In this document: piece after piece, positions 1 to 11,238 of the stretch
How the letters are laid out: every line of letters starts with the position of its first letter
Numbering within the stretch: the first letter of the stretch is position 1
Assembly: GCF_933775445.1 (NCBI RefSeq)
Contig: NC_065875.1
Coordinates: 7,639,001 to 7,703,000, forward strand
Length of the DNA stretch: 64,000 nucleotides
Source: Argentina anserina
Lineage: Eukaryota; Streptophyta; Magnoliopsida; Rosales; Rosaceae
Reading direction: 5' to 3'
Translations under genes and position numbers: made by a program
Notes under the pieces: model-generated
Database searches by the model: none
What the model saw: the letters and a program-made list of their open reading frames with translations, nothing else
Told to the model about the DNA's origin: nothing

Positions 1-146
1 GGTAAATTGACTCAAATGCAAGTTCGGGGTGTAAATCGGCAATTTTTACTAAGTTAGGAGGTCAATTGACTCAAATGCAAGTTCGAGGTGCAAATTAACA
101 ATTAAGGTCAAATTTGGGGTGCAAATCAGTATTTTTGCCTTCATTT
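1..146. repeat. degenerate 59 bp repeats at window edge
   Basis: Two copies of a segment starting AATTGACTCAAATGCAAGTTCG begin at 5 and 64, and a weaker third copy sits at about 108-140. The spacing is 59 bp. The array may continue to the left of the window. No coding function is seen. Confidence 0.6.
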
Positions 147-1598
147 TTATACGTGAGCTAGGCTTATGTTTGGGTAGACAACAAATGCTCGTGCGTGCCC
201 GACCACAGTATCTCCTCATTGCCTTGACCGGAGGGGATACACAAATCATTAGAGTATGTGAAGCCAAAACAGAAGCTCAAGCCAGCCAAGCCTGCAGTGA
301 CCAAATGCAAACAAAGTCATAAATATTATTTGGGAAATTAAGTTTAGTGTGGAAAAAGAATGCACATCCCAATTCCTTGCTACTTCCGAACGGACTTTGT
401 GGTCAAAATAGGTAACTACGCAACTACTAAGCAGATTGATCAGATAATTAAGATTGGCGATCAGTAGGACTATTTGAGTGCAAAGTTGAAGTCTTGGTCT
501 CATTGGTCACTAAAATTTCGTTTTGCTTACCTCCTTAATGGCGACAGGAGACTTGGAGTGCAAGAAGTGCATGGCATGGGGCGTCCAAAAGCTTGGTGAC
601 CAAGGCAACTAGTCAGAGATGTACTACTCCAATATTTCATTATGGCTAGTGTGGTCTGCAAGAAATTACTGAACACATCATGTGTTATCCTACTAAACAA
701 CCCAGCCATTCTTTGGCCACCAGCGACAGTACATGCAAGGCCAAAGTGGCCTTCGACGTGCTGAGCAGGGCGGAGTTACATTCCAGCTAGGGAGGGTCCG
801 GACTCAAAAGAAAAAAACGTTATCCAAGATATATCTGTCTGTTACTTATGGACTTTTGGTTCTTGATCATTCTGTTTCGACCATTATGAGACCTTTAGTA
901 ATCTTTGGAAGCTAGCTAATAAATTGGTGTTTAATGTTTTAGTAAGTTTGCGATATTGAAGTTCAGAGCAATTATTCTATATATTGGGGTACGCCAAGTC
1001 GTGGCAGTTTTATATAATAATTTCTCTTAAGTTGAGGCTTTATGCCTATACAAGGTTGTAGTAATCTGGGTGAATCTAATCATATTATATCGATCATTTC
1101 AATCTTTCAATCTATTTGAGTGTTCATCCTATAAAGCAGATCGTTTTGTCTAGGAGCTATCCTACTTTGGACTTTGTAAACCTCCGACAAGTCTAATAAG
1201 AGCTGCCAACAAGCTAGATTCAATCTCTACAGTTCTTCCTGATAAGAAAATTTCAGTAAATGGTGATGGCATAACCCGGATATGATGGCGAAACCCGGAT
1301 ATGATGTAAAGTTGCCTTCTGGAAGTGATTAAGTTAATGAAATTCCATCTTTAGGGGAAGAAAAAACTTGAAAACCATAAGAGACATATATATCATTTCA
1401 ATTCTCTCCTGCTTTCTCGAGTTTCTTAGATGGGAAAGATGAAATACTGATATGTATATAAATAGGGGTAGGGTTGTATGAAGGCTTCATTATTCGAAAA
1501 GCCTGATTCATTCATCTTTAACATCAGCTTAGCGATGATGCATCAGCTGCGGTCGGTGTGTTGTCACTGTTGTGTACTCTATCAGAAGCTCTGTTCAC
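147..1598. other. intergenic, nothing recognised
   Basis: No open frame here resembles a known family, and no RNA gene or transposon end was recognised. Short frames exist but show no supporting motif. It probably holds the 3' flank of the MATE relic on its right. Confidence 0.4.
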
Positions 1599-2198
1599 CT
1601 ACAAAACGAATAATAAAAAAATGAAGAACATGAGAAATTGGCAAATGATGAAATGAAACATGGTATGGAAGTAGTAGTTTACTTCTTTTTCCCAGTCTGT
1701 GAATAATATTATGATTGCAAGACACAGCGCTTGCACAAATAGCGCAACAATAATTCCCATCCAAAGTCCCTATCAAATAAACATGTTACTTTGTTTTAGT
1801 GACCTAAGTAGTCTCATATTTTCCTCCTGGAATAGGAAAACAGTGAAAGGATTACCTTTCCTTCAATGTGGAGTACAAATGCTAATAATATTGCAGAAGG
1901 AATTCCCATAAGATAATAAGCTCCTAAATTAACATATGCTCCGATCTTCTGCTGTCCACTTCCTCTTTTCATCTGAAAGAGATTCAAATTCAGTTGATTG
2001 GACGGGAATATGAAAGGAAAATTCTGAATAAGCACATACGGAGGCTACAAATTCGAAGCAGGTAATTCAGTAAAAAAAAAAGAGTTCTATGAGCAAGTAA
2101 TTAAGCAGAATGGGATATAACCTCAAAGCACACATTGAAGTCCATCGAAAAAGTGGGAAACCATCGAAAAAGTGGGAAACCATCGAAAAAGTGGGAAA
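1599..2198 (-). pseudogene. MATE (DETOXIFICATION) transporter, C-terminal exon relic
   Basis: Three exon-like blocks on the minus strand match the C-terminal half of plant MATE multidrug/proton antiporters. Block 1 (2198-2122) reads VSHFFDGLQCVL. Block 2 (1972-1856) reads GQQKIGAYVNLGAYYLMGIP and on to HIEGK, ending in a GT donor. Block 3 (1769-1599) starts GLWMGIIVALFVQ after an AG acceptor and ends in TAG. These are the known MATE motifs around the last transmembrane helices. The gene is broken: block 1 carries a 19 bp unit three times, which shifts the frame; an in-frame TGA (2125-2123) stands where Ser is expected in QCVLSG; and the splice into block 2 is out of phase. The usual TDWEKEA tail is followed by an atypical hydrophobic end. 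Upstream exons are missing, and a copia LTR abuts block 1. I see the motifs directly; pseudogene status is inferred. Confidence 0.75.
2142..2198 (-). repeat. 19 bp unit x3 inside a MATE exon
   Basis: The + strand unit CCATCGAAAAAGTGGGAAA occurs three times head to tail with no mismatch. It encodes the SHFFDG part of a MATE exon, so the expansion adds 38 bp and breaks the frame. Confidence 0.95.
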
Positions 2199-2199
2199 C

Positions 2200-2355
2200 T
2201 GCAACAGTAGAAAAGTAGGGTTCAATACTGGGTTTAATGCTTCAATAATATTATTCTTCCACATGAGGTGGTATATATAATGATACAATACTCAGTCTAG
2301 TCGGAGAATATTTCCTATATTTACAAGGAGACTAAATACCCTAAAATATTCTACA
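2200..2355 (-). mobile_element. probable short 3' LTR of Ty1/copia element
   Basis: Read on the minus strand this 156 bp segment starts TGTAGAATATT and ends TTGCA. It is preceded by a polypurine tract (GAGGGAGAG) that follows directly after the copia RNase H frame. TG...CA ends and the position after the PPT support an LTR. The second LTR is not found in the window, so the boundaries are provisional. Confidence 0.55.
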
Positions 2356-2374
2356 CTCTCCCTCAATATGGTGC

Positions 2375-2800
2375 ATATATGTCAATTATGCCAAACTTGT
2401 CAATTGCGTCATCAAATGATTTCATTGACACTCATTTTGTAAGAACATTTGCTAATTGATCCTCTATATGAACAAAAGGAAATCGAATGACTTCCTTGTC
2501 CAAGTTTTCTTTGATAAAAACCGATCTACTTCGACATGCTTAGTCTGATCATGTTGAACCGGATTATGAGCAATTTCAATTACTGATGTGTTATCACAAT
2601 GTAGGTCTATATGTCTCTTGAGTTTGATACCTAAGTCATTTAATACATTTTGTATCCATAACAATTCACATACTCCGTGAGCTATACCTCGAAACTCTGG
2701 TTCATCACTTGACAGAGAAACAACCTTTTATTTCTTGCTATGCCAAGTAACTTGATTTCCTCCAACAAACGTGAAGTACCCAGATGTAGACCGTTTATCA
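2375..2800 (-). pseudogene. Ty1/copia RNase H domain (degenerate)
   Basis: The minus strand reads LLWIQNVLNDLGIKLK, then DLHCDNTSVIEIAHNP and HDQTKHVEVDRF, which are hallmark motifs of the copia RNase H end. Frames are broken by several shifts and stops, so no long frame remains. It continues directly from the reverse transcriptase frame and ends just before the polypurine tract. Confidence 0.85.
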
Positions 2801-2801
2801 G

Positions 2802-3651
2802 TCATTTTCTAGGTGTCTTCTTGAAATATCTCAGAATATGATACACTGTATCCATATGCTCTTCACTTGGACAATGCATAAATTGGCTAACCACACTCGT
2901 ATCATAAGCAATTTCAAGTCTAGTATGAGAAAGATCAATAAGTCTCCCTACTAGACGTTGGTACCTTCCCTTATCTGTAGGAGTTTGATTCGGATAGATG
3001 GCGAGGTTGTGATTCATCTCAATCGGTGTCTCTATAGGCCTACAATCAAGCATCTCAGTCTCAACTAACAAATCAAGTACGTACTTATGTTGAGATAAAG
3101 AAATTCCCTTCTTCAATCTTGCTACTTCAATTCCAAGAAAATACCTTAATTGGCCAAGGTCCTTCATCTCAAAACTCCTTTGGGAGATAATTTTGTAAGG
3201 CTTCCATCTCTTTGGATCATCTCCTGTGATAACCATATCATCCACATACAATATCAGAGCGGTCATCTTACCTTGATTACGCTTAATGAACAAAGTATGA
3301 TCAGAGTTGCTCTGTTTGTAGCCAAACACCTTCATTGCTTTAGAAAATCTCCCAAACCATGCTCTAGGAGACTGTTTCAAGCCATATAAAGACTCTTTTA
3401 ATTTACAAACCTTGCCAACATCACAAGGCTTCTGTTTGACTCCTGGTGGCATGTCCATATATTCTTCTTCTTTTAAGTTTCCATTGAGAAATGCATTCTT
3501 CACATCAAATTGGCGAAGAGGCCAGTCTATGGCTGCTGCAAGTGAGATTAGAATTTTAACAGTATTGATTTTTTCTATAGGGGCAAACGTCTCTTCATAG
3601 TCAACTCCATAATGCTGGGTGTATCCTTTGGCAACCAATCTTGCTTCCGAG
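2802..3651 (-). pseudogene. Ty1/copia reverse transcriptase fragment
   Basis: The minus-strand frame starts in the RLVAKGYTQ motif, continues with YEETFAPI, FDVKNAFLNG, MPPG, LYGLKQSPRAWF and the catalytic ILYVDDMVITG, and ends near YFKKTP. This is the copia reverse transcriptase core, about 280 residues. It is cut on its N-terminal side at 3651, where a gypsy LTR fragment begins. The matching integrase lies at 6531-7680, so the element was split and lost the linker between integrase and RT. It is not functional. Confidence 0.92.
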
Positions 3652-5953
3652 GGAGGTGTTCCTCACCGCCGGCTCCAAGGCGCTCAGCAGCTCGACGCAA
3701 CGTCCCACCGAGCATGGCACGAGCTCCAGCGTCGCCGGGAAGTATCGTCGAAGCTCACCGAGCCCAACAACGACGGGTTCCAGCCCTCCACCATTCGAGC
3801 AGTCCTCCGCCGATGCAAGCACTCAATCCTCACCCCTCTCCTCCCTCCGACGCCGCAGGTGACCGAACACGACGCAACTCGAGCCGAGGCAAGCCCCCTT
3901 GAAGGATCGAGCTCTACCGACGATCCATCCTTCTCCGACGAGTTCCAACAGCTCCACCGTACGATCTAGGTAAGAATTGAAGTGATTGATGCTTGTGTGT
4001 GATTGTGGGATTGAAATTTGTTGGATTTGGGTTGATTTTGCGGGATCGGAGGATTGATGAACACCGTCGCCTTACCGTTGAGGTGGCTAAGCACGGTGTG
4101 ATGCCGTGGGAAGGAAGAGGGGAGGAAGGAGAAGGGTTTTGGGGCGGCGGTGGCGTGTTACGCGCCGGAGGAGACCTGTGTACCCCACGCGCCGCCACGT
4201 GCGGCGGCGCGTGAACAGTGTTCCGAAAGGTAATTTTGTAATTTACTTTTACGTACGGTAAATGTAAAAATGTGATTTACGTACGGTAAATGTAAATTTT
4301 ATTTACGTACGGTAAATATAAATGCAAATTATTTTTAGTAAATGTAAAAAGTAATTTTGGAAGGGTACGTACATTTGAATAGTATTTATACGTACAAGAA
4401 TATGTAAACAGTATGTACTCGTACAGAAATACGTATTGGATGTGCATTTGTACAGTAATACATGAATAGTAAATACGTGAATAGTACACAGTGAGTAGTA
4501 CTCAGTGAACAGTAAATTCGTAAAACCGAAAATTGCTGAACAGTAACCGATTATTACTCTTTCAGCATTTAAAGGTTTACGAAACCTTTCTAAATTCTTT
4601 TCTTGTCTTTTCAAGGTGATCGATAAATCAAGGAAATGAATTATCTTCGGAAATTGTGGATTTACGCTCGAGTCGATAAGGTGAGTAAAACTCACATATT
4701 TACGAATCTACCCTTGTGGAGATTCAAGATTTTACAAGAGTTTTTAATATTGAATTACGACATGTATACAATATAGTGGATTACATATATATTGTATAAA
4801 TGGTAATAAGTACATATATATATAGTTTGCTATATTATATACTGTTATGAATTCATTAGAATTGGTCATTTCGATGATGAGAATTAAATATTGAGCATGT
4901 GATTTGATTTTTGTACAATATGAGGTGTGATTATTGTACGTGATTTTAACATGGAGATTGTTAAAATGTTGATTTGTCTTCGGACTTGATTTTTGGTACA
5001 ATATGATGTGAGATTATTGTACGTGATTTTAACATGGAGATTGTTAAAATGTTGATTTGTCTTCGGACTTGATTTTTTGTACAATATGATGTGAGATTAT
5101 TGTACGTGATTTTAAGATGGAGATTGTTAAAATGTTGATTTGTCTTCGGACTTGATTTTTGTACAATATGATGTGAGATTATTGTACGTGTTTGGCAAGT
5201 CGGAACCTACCCTTTGGCCGGGCGAAAGTTACGATACAGTTAGAGCTCTAGTCTGTCTGCCGGAGTACTGCATGTGAGGTAACGGCTGGTTATCTGCTCA
5301 TGAGTACTCATATTTTTGGATGTTGGGTAGCGGGTGGTTGCCCAATATCGGCGGTGTATTACGAGAGGGGTAACAGATGTGTACCGGCATTCTTTAGTAC
5401 CCTTATTATAAATGCATTTGGGTAACCAGAAGGGTTGCTTAATTTCTCATGAGCGCTTCATTTCATATTTTTTGGACAACCAGATGGGCCGTCCATTGAC
5501 TCATGAGTGCATTTATATTTGTTTGATTTGTGGATTTTCGTATATATTGTTATGCGAGTTATATTTTCATTTTACTCATACGAGCTGTAAAGCTTACCGG
5601 GTTAGTATTTACAATCCCGGTGCACCAATTCGATGGTGTAGTGGATAACTCCGCATGTGTGGATTAGCGGGAATTGACGGACCGCTCAGAGGACTTGAAG
5701 TTATTTATCTCCAACTTGTGTGAGGATTTGGTGTGACTATCTTGTGAGGTTGTTGTGAGGATTATACATTTCCATTTATTATAATGTTGAATTATGATTT
5801 GGTTTGTAATTATCGGTTTGACTGAGTTGTATTTTGAACCCAGAGATGATCCGCTGTGGCATTTTAAATGATTTCGATTTCATTGAGATTATTTGGTGTT
5901 TAACGACTTTGAAATTTTGAGGTTTTTAAGCTCGAAATTTTGGGGTCGTTACA
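3648..5953 (+). mobile_element. 5'-truncated Ty3/gypsy LTR fragment (about 2.3 kb)
   Basis: The left edge matches the LTR piece at about 10470 (CCGAGGGA, then CTCACCGCCGGC). The middle is the reverse complement of parts of the LTR at 17991-20398, for example the segment around GAGCTCTAGTCTGTCTGCCG. The right end is CGAAATTTTGGGGTCGTTACA, equivalent to the LTR terminus. The U3 start is missing, and the left edge fuses to copia RT with shared bases. It has no internal domain and no polypurine tract, so it is a solo or remnant LTR in + orientation. Short GC-rich open frames at 3612-4214 are not genes. Confidence 0.75.
4914..5191 (+). repeat. 83 bp tandem repeat, about 3.4 copies
   Basis: The motif TACAATATGATGTGAGATTA recurs at 4914, 4997, 5080 and 5162, with periods of 83, 83 and 82 bp. 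Each unit contains TTGTCTTCGGACTTG. The array lies inside the gypsy LTR. Other LTR copies (about 18708-18780 and 25044-25135) carry only short ~20 bp CGTCCGAAGA repeats at the equivalent place. Confidence 0.9.
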
Positions 5954-6530
5954 TCATTAGTCGATGGTGTTGAGATGGGGGGAAATTCAGAAGTTTGTAA
6001 TGTAGGTTGTGCAGGGCCGGCCCTGTGTGCATGGAGGCTCAAGGCGAAAAAATTTTGAGGCCCCAAAATAAATGCTCGAATAACAAAAATAAACCTAATT
6101 GTTCATTGTTGAAAGTTGAAATATGGACAATTCTAAAATCTCTATAAACAAAGACGAAGCAAATTCATTATTCTATGCATATCAATGGTTATGAAGCCCT
6201 ACATTTTTAACTAATTACAATTTCATTACATTATCTTAACTAAAATAGAGAAGAAAAAATACCAAAAATATATAGAAAACACAAAATAAAGAGCTTCAAA
6301 AATCTTACATTATATGCCTTTGATTGAGAAACAAAATTAAAGTGAGAAGGCTTTTTATGCCTTAAATTAATAGAAGAAAATAATTATAATAAGAAAGAGA
6401 AAGATATGATTGGTGAATTTGCATAATTAAGAACAAATTATTCTTAACTTAAAAAAAATGGAGGCTGTGTTGCAGGAATTATTTTGTCTTTAGATATTTG
6501 TTGTTAATTGGTGGACCACCACTGATAAAA
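5954..6530. other. AT-rich spacer with a hAT-type transposon end
   Basis: The palindrome CAGGGCCGGCCCTG at 6012-6025 is followed by GAGGCTCAAGGCG and GAGGCCCCAAAATAAA. This is the look of terminal sequences of plant hAT elements of the TTF-type zinc-finger transposase group. No partner terminus or transposase was found. The rest is AT-rich and unassigned. Confidence 0.45.
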
Positions 6531-7680
6531 TTAGTGACAAAATCCACGCCAGCATGTGAAGAAGCAGGAGATATAATATGGCCCGGCTCGGCTTGACGGC
6601 TTAGACTTTGACACATGTATTACTTTAGTTTGATATGGTGGCTCAGCCTGGCAACTTGATGGCTCAGCTCCTGATGTAGACGGCTCGAGATTAGTGGCAG
6701 ACAAGCTGCGTCCCACCGTTAGCTACCCCATGTGGACTTGCGTGGTTTATATTTTGAGTAGTACTTAGACCCTTGTGTCTCTCCTTCTCCGGTATTCTCA
6801 TTGTTCTTTATATTATTAATTCCTCTAACTCCAAATTCTACAAATTCATCAAACTCAAATAAATGCCGGGAATTTCCTTCATTCCTACCCTGAAGGGAAG
6901 ACTCGGGAGTTCCATTTGAAAAATAAGGTTCGGATTCACGTAAAGAGAGTATCAGTGAGCGGATCATAACATCTGTATCCCTTTTGAAACTCTGTATAAC
7001 CCACAAATATACACTTTTTTGCTTAAGGACCGAGCTTACTATGTTGTTGCTTGGGAATATAAACATACACTTTGAACCCAAACACTTGAGGCTCCAAATT
7101 GGGCATCAAGGGAGCTTAAAGAAGTTGGTGAAGTTGTGGTTGAGGGTTCTGAAATTCAATTACCCGAGAAGGAGTACGATTGATGAGATACGCAACAAAT
7201 TTTATAGCTTCTTCCCAATATTGATGAGGTACATTCATGCTAAACAAGGAGGCACGAACAACTTCAAACAATTGTCGATTCTTACGTTATGCCAATCCAT
7301 TATGTTGAGGAGTATAATAGTTCAAAGTTTGATGTCGAATTCCATGAGCTATGGTGAACTCTTGCATAGGACCATTAACATATTCACCACCATTATCAGA
7401 TTGGAAAACATGAATCTCCTGGTGATATTGTGTAGACACTATTTTGTGAAAGTCTTTAAACATGGAACATACATCACTTTTGTTCTTTAGGAGAGACACC
7501 CAAGTCATGCGAGTGCAATCATCAACAAAAGTTATAAAATATCGAATACCACATAGTGAAGGAATTTTCATAGGACCCCAAACGTCAGAGTGAATTTTCA
7601 TAAACAGAATAGGACTTTTGTGCAGACTTAGTGAATATGATATGCGGTGACTGATGATTTCTCGATTACTCAACATCAAT
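6531..7680 (-). pseudogene. Ty1/copia integrase and following region (broken)
   Basis: The minus-strand frame 7679-7287 contains IHSDVWGP, YFITFVDDCTRMTWV and FQSDNGGEYVN, the DDE-type copia integrase core including two catalytic Asp residues. Other frames continue it through QYWEEA, VAYLINRTPS, CMFIFPSNN-like and FVGYTEFQKGYRCYDP-type motifs down to about 6531. At least three frame changes and stops are present. It belongs to the same element as the RT at 2802-3651. Upstream gag/protease is missing because unrelated repeat DNA begins near 7640-7680. Confidence 0.85.
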
Positions 7681-10039
7681 ATTTAACCCTGTAAGCATCG
7701 TTAGTAGTATAAAGTAAGAGGGTATCGTTCACAAACCGGGGATCCAGCCAGGGCTTAGAATCACATCAATTAACACGAATCCATAAAGATATAAAAGGAT
7801 TTTGATATATAGGATCAGATTAAAAGATTAAAACAGTAAATAAAACCTAAGCTAATATATACATGTGATCAACCAACCAACACACCATACATCACCAAAA
7901 CAAATCATACAAAGCTAACGAAAACAAGTTCTAGTTCTCCTTTAAGAGTCATGCCGAGACACTATCATGAATGACTAAGGTTGGATCATGCAATTAGGGT
8001 CCTAAGCAGTAACCTAAACACATAGACACTTAACACATTCGATTCATTCCAAGCGGTCTTAATCGAAATCTAACATACTTATCCTACTATGCAACTTCAA
8101 AGCCACGCATATTGAATTCATTAAGCATGTCACCTACTTAACCCCCAATCATGCAATTTCGAAAATCACATAGAAAAGATAAACATGTTCATAGCATAAG
8201 TCATAAATCCAACAACCTAAATATCATGCTACAAGCGTATACATAACACTTAAATACTTTCGAAATCACACAAGACATATCACGGCATAAACTAAAATCA
8301 TAAAACTAAAAACCTAAAATCGCAACTTTATATAATTTGAAACAAGTAACTATCTCATAGACAAAATCGAAACAAGTTTACTCTACACAAATCGCATGCT
8401 CATCCAAGAACAAGAAAAACCAAAAACCGAATTTAAACATAGAGAGAATCATGGTTACACTTTATAAATCAAGCGATCTCACAAAGTATAATCGTGGCAT
8501 CTAAGGATGAAACCTTCTTCACAAGCGTGCTTGAAGGCTATTGATTGGTGGGGAATGATGGAATCGGTTTTAGGATTTCTTAGAAGGGTGAGGGATGAAT
8601 TCGGCAGAGCTATGGCTTGTGTTTGTGTGTAAGGTTGATGATGATCTGAATGGGGAGGCCGAGCCTCTATATATAGGAGTCTATGAAGCCCCCTTGCCAT
8701 CCCTTAAGGAGATAGAATCCAATTGGGAAACTTAAATATTCTTTGATATGAATTTTGATTTATGTACTCCAAATCCAACTTGATGTAGGAAACCAAATCC
8801 AATAGGGAAACATATATGGGCTGCACGGCATCATCTCTTGGTCCAACTAGGAATAGCTAGGCCGGCCTCTTCTTCTCCTTCTTCATCTCGAATATGATTT
8901 CCTTGTCTCACTAGGAATGCATCTCGGCAACTCTACTTCATTTCCAAATATGATTTGTCTTTCCTGAAAAGAAATCGTCGATTAAGGAATAGGAAATAAT
9001 GAAAATAGGAAAGTAGAATCATAGTCGAGTAAGGAATCCTAGCTCAATAAGGATTTCTAACACTTAGCACAATTTCATCATCAATTCATCTAAATTCGAA
9101 ATTGCTCTCCTTAGAACATAGAAATGACAAATATGAACTTAAAACAACTAAATAAGAAGTAACAAAGCATAAGAATATGGCATATATACATTAAGAACGT
9201 CACACTTTGTGCTCCTATCAACAACCCCATACTTAGACTTTGCTAGTCTCTTAGCAAACTAGTAAAAGAGAAATCAAAACAGAAAACAAAATCAAAACAA
9301 CTAAAGCTAACGACACTACTACACACGAAACATTCTAATGCTTTCAACATTTTGTCTCAGAGACCTTCAAACTCATGGCATCAAGAATAACACTTAATCG
9401 AACTAGATAAGATGAATTCAATGGTTAATAAACATGAGATTTCGTTTAACAAGTAAGACATGGCAGAAACAAAGGTGAAATTAAGCTCGACATGTTCAAA
9501 ACAAGTTCAAATTCAACTCACAAAGGATATACACTCCAAATTTTTTCTCTCAAGAACATGGCATATGCTTAAAAGCTTTTCACACACAAGAGTTATAAAC
9601 ATAGTGAAAATCGAAAACCTCATGAAGGATACAAATCATATGCACAAATGAACCCAAACCATATGCTTACTCATGAAACAAACTCCACAGATCAAGAGCT
9701 ACTCATTTTAAGAATCATGCGGATCTTTAGAAAAGGGTAGGCTTAGGCTCGGCATTGATATATTTTTCAGGGTAAAAGAATCACAAAGGTCATCCTCAAA
9801 ACTTAGCAGAGCAAAGCATCCACCTTATGTCGCCATACTCCATGAAACAAGGGCCAAATTTCATCATGTTGGACCCATTCTTCACTTTAAACATTGTGAA
9901 AACGAACAAAGGCTAAAGTATAACATTATTGAGCCTTCAACAAATACATCACAACTCCAAATTCACCAAAAACAACATGTATCTATGCCGTGATCTCTTC
10001 ATTCAATCTTTTCATCAGAACGTTTATGGAATTGTTTTT
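7681..10039. other. non-coding repeat-like DNA, possible retroelement interior
   Basis: There is no coding frame with motifs. Phrases such as GAGGGTATCGTTCACAAACC near 7720 and CAACCCCATACTTAGACTTT near 9224 look like parts of abundant non-autonomous LTR elements of plants. That is an impression, not a match. The same style of sequence resumes after 11240, so 7681-12560 may be one element interrupted by a gypsy LTR piece. Confidence 0.4.
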
Positions 10040-11238
10040 AAGTTTATAAATTTGTGAAATTCATTTTAATGACATCTGGTTGTTTGCGACGTTGTGAAAC
10101 GAAAGCGGAAACGTTATTGGAACGTTTATTTAGAAAAATGTTACGTTTCCGCGACGTGAGTATCGACTTTTATTCCGTCGCTCGTTTGCAAAAACGTCAT
10201 TCATGAAAGTTGTAGACTCGTCGATACGAGTTTATGGACACATCACGCGTTTTAACCGGACGTCGTACGTAAAAGTTATTAACGATGGAAGTAATTTCCG
10301 ATTTTGGAAACGGGTATAAATAGGAAATTATTGGAGTTAGGGTTTCCATTTTTGGAAACCCTGACCCCGCGCCTCCCTCTCCCATTTTCCCTCTTTTCTC
10401 TCTCTCTCACTTTTCTCTCTCTCCCTCCCCGAGCCCTCTCTCCCTTCGGTGCCAATCTCCTTCCTCCGAGGGACGTGCTCCTCACCGCCGGCACCAGCGG
10501 CCTCGCAAGCTCGACACAACCTCCCTCCGAGCAAGGCACGGTCTCCAGCGCCACTGTGAAGCCTCGACGCAACTCACAAGAACCGAGCACAGTCGATCCG
10601 AGCTCTCCGACTTGGGGGCGGCGTTGCGTGTTACGCGCTGGCCTTAGGCACCGCGCGTGGGCCCCACGCGCTGCCGCAGTGAGTGGCGCGTGAGAGCCAC
10701 ACACGGTTGCCGGAGGTGGCGTGTGTACCCCACCCGCCGCCACGTGCGGCGTCGCGTGAACAGTGTTCCGGGAACAGTAATTAGTAAATTTTTTTACGTA
10801 CGTGAATGTAAAAAGTAAATTACGTACAGTAAAAGTACATTTTATTTACATTCGGTAAATGTAAATTACATTAAGTGAATGTAAAAGTAATTTCGAAAAG
10901 GGTAAATCAGTAATTATTATTTACTGAGATAGTATTTACATTTGAGTAGTATGCATACGTATAGAAATACATAAACAGTATGTACACGTACCTGAATACG
11001 TAATTGATGTGTATATGTACAGAACTCCGTGAATAGTAATTTCGTAAAACCAGAAATTGCTGAACAGTAACATATTATTACTGTTTCGGCATTTAAGGTT
11101 TACGTAACGATTCTAAATTCTTTTCTTATCTTTTCAAGGTGATCGATAATTCAAGAAAAGGAATTACATTCGGAATTGTGGAATTACGCTCGAGATTTTA
11201 AGGTGAGTAAAATCTCACATTTACGAATCTACCCCGTG
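10040..11238 (+). mobile_element. Ty3/gypsy LTR fragment (about 1.2 kb)
   Basis: It shares blocks with the 3648-5953 LTR in the same orientation: the GAGGGA(C/G)GTG(C/T)(T/T)CCTCACCGCCGGC block at about 10467, the GGCGCGTGAACAGT-type block at 10750, and the final block ending AAGGTGAGTAAAATCTCACA and TTTACGAATCTACCC at 11201-11235. The left part has the CATGAAAGTTGTAGA and CGTCGATACGAG motif also seen in reverse in the other gypsy LTRs. Both ends are truncated. Pyrimidine-rich DNA at 10375-10450 is part of the LTR leader. Confidence 0.7.

Noticed and set aside
3612..4214. Several overlapping GC-rich frames
   Set aside because: They are the GC-rich part of a gypsy LTR; similar sequence without the same frames is at 10480-10750.
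4914..5191. Direct repeats that might suggest a CRISPR-like array
   Set aside because: Whole 83 bp units repeat with no variable spacers, in a plant LTR.
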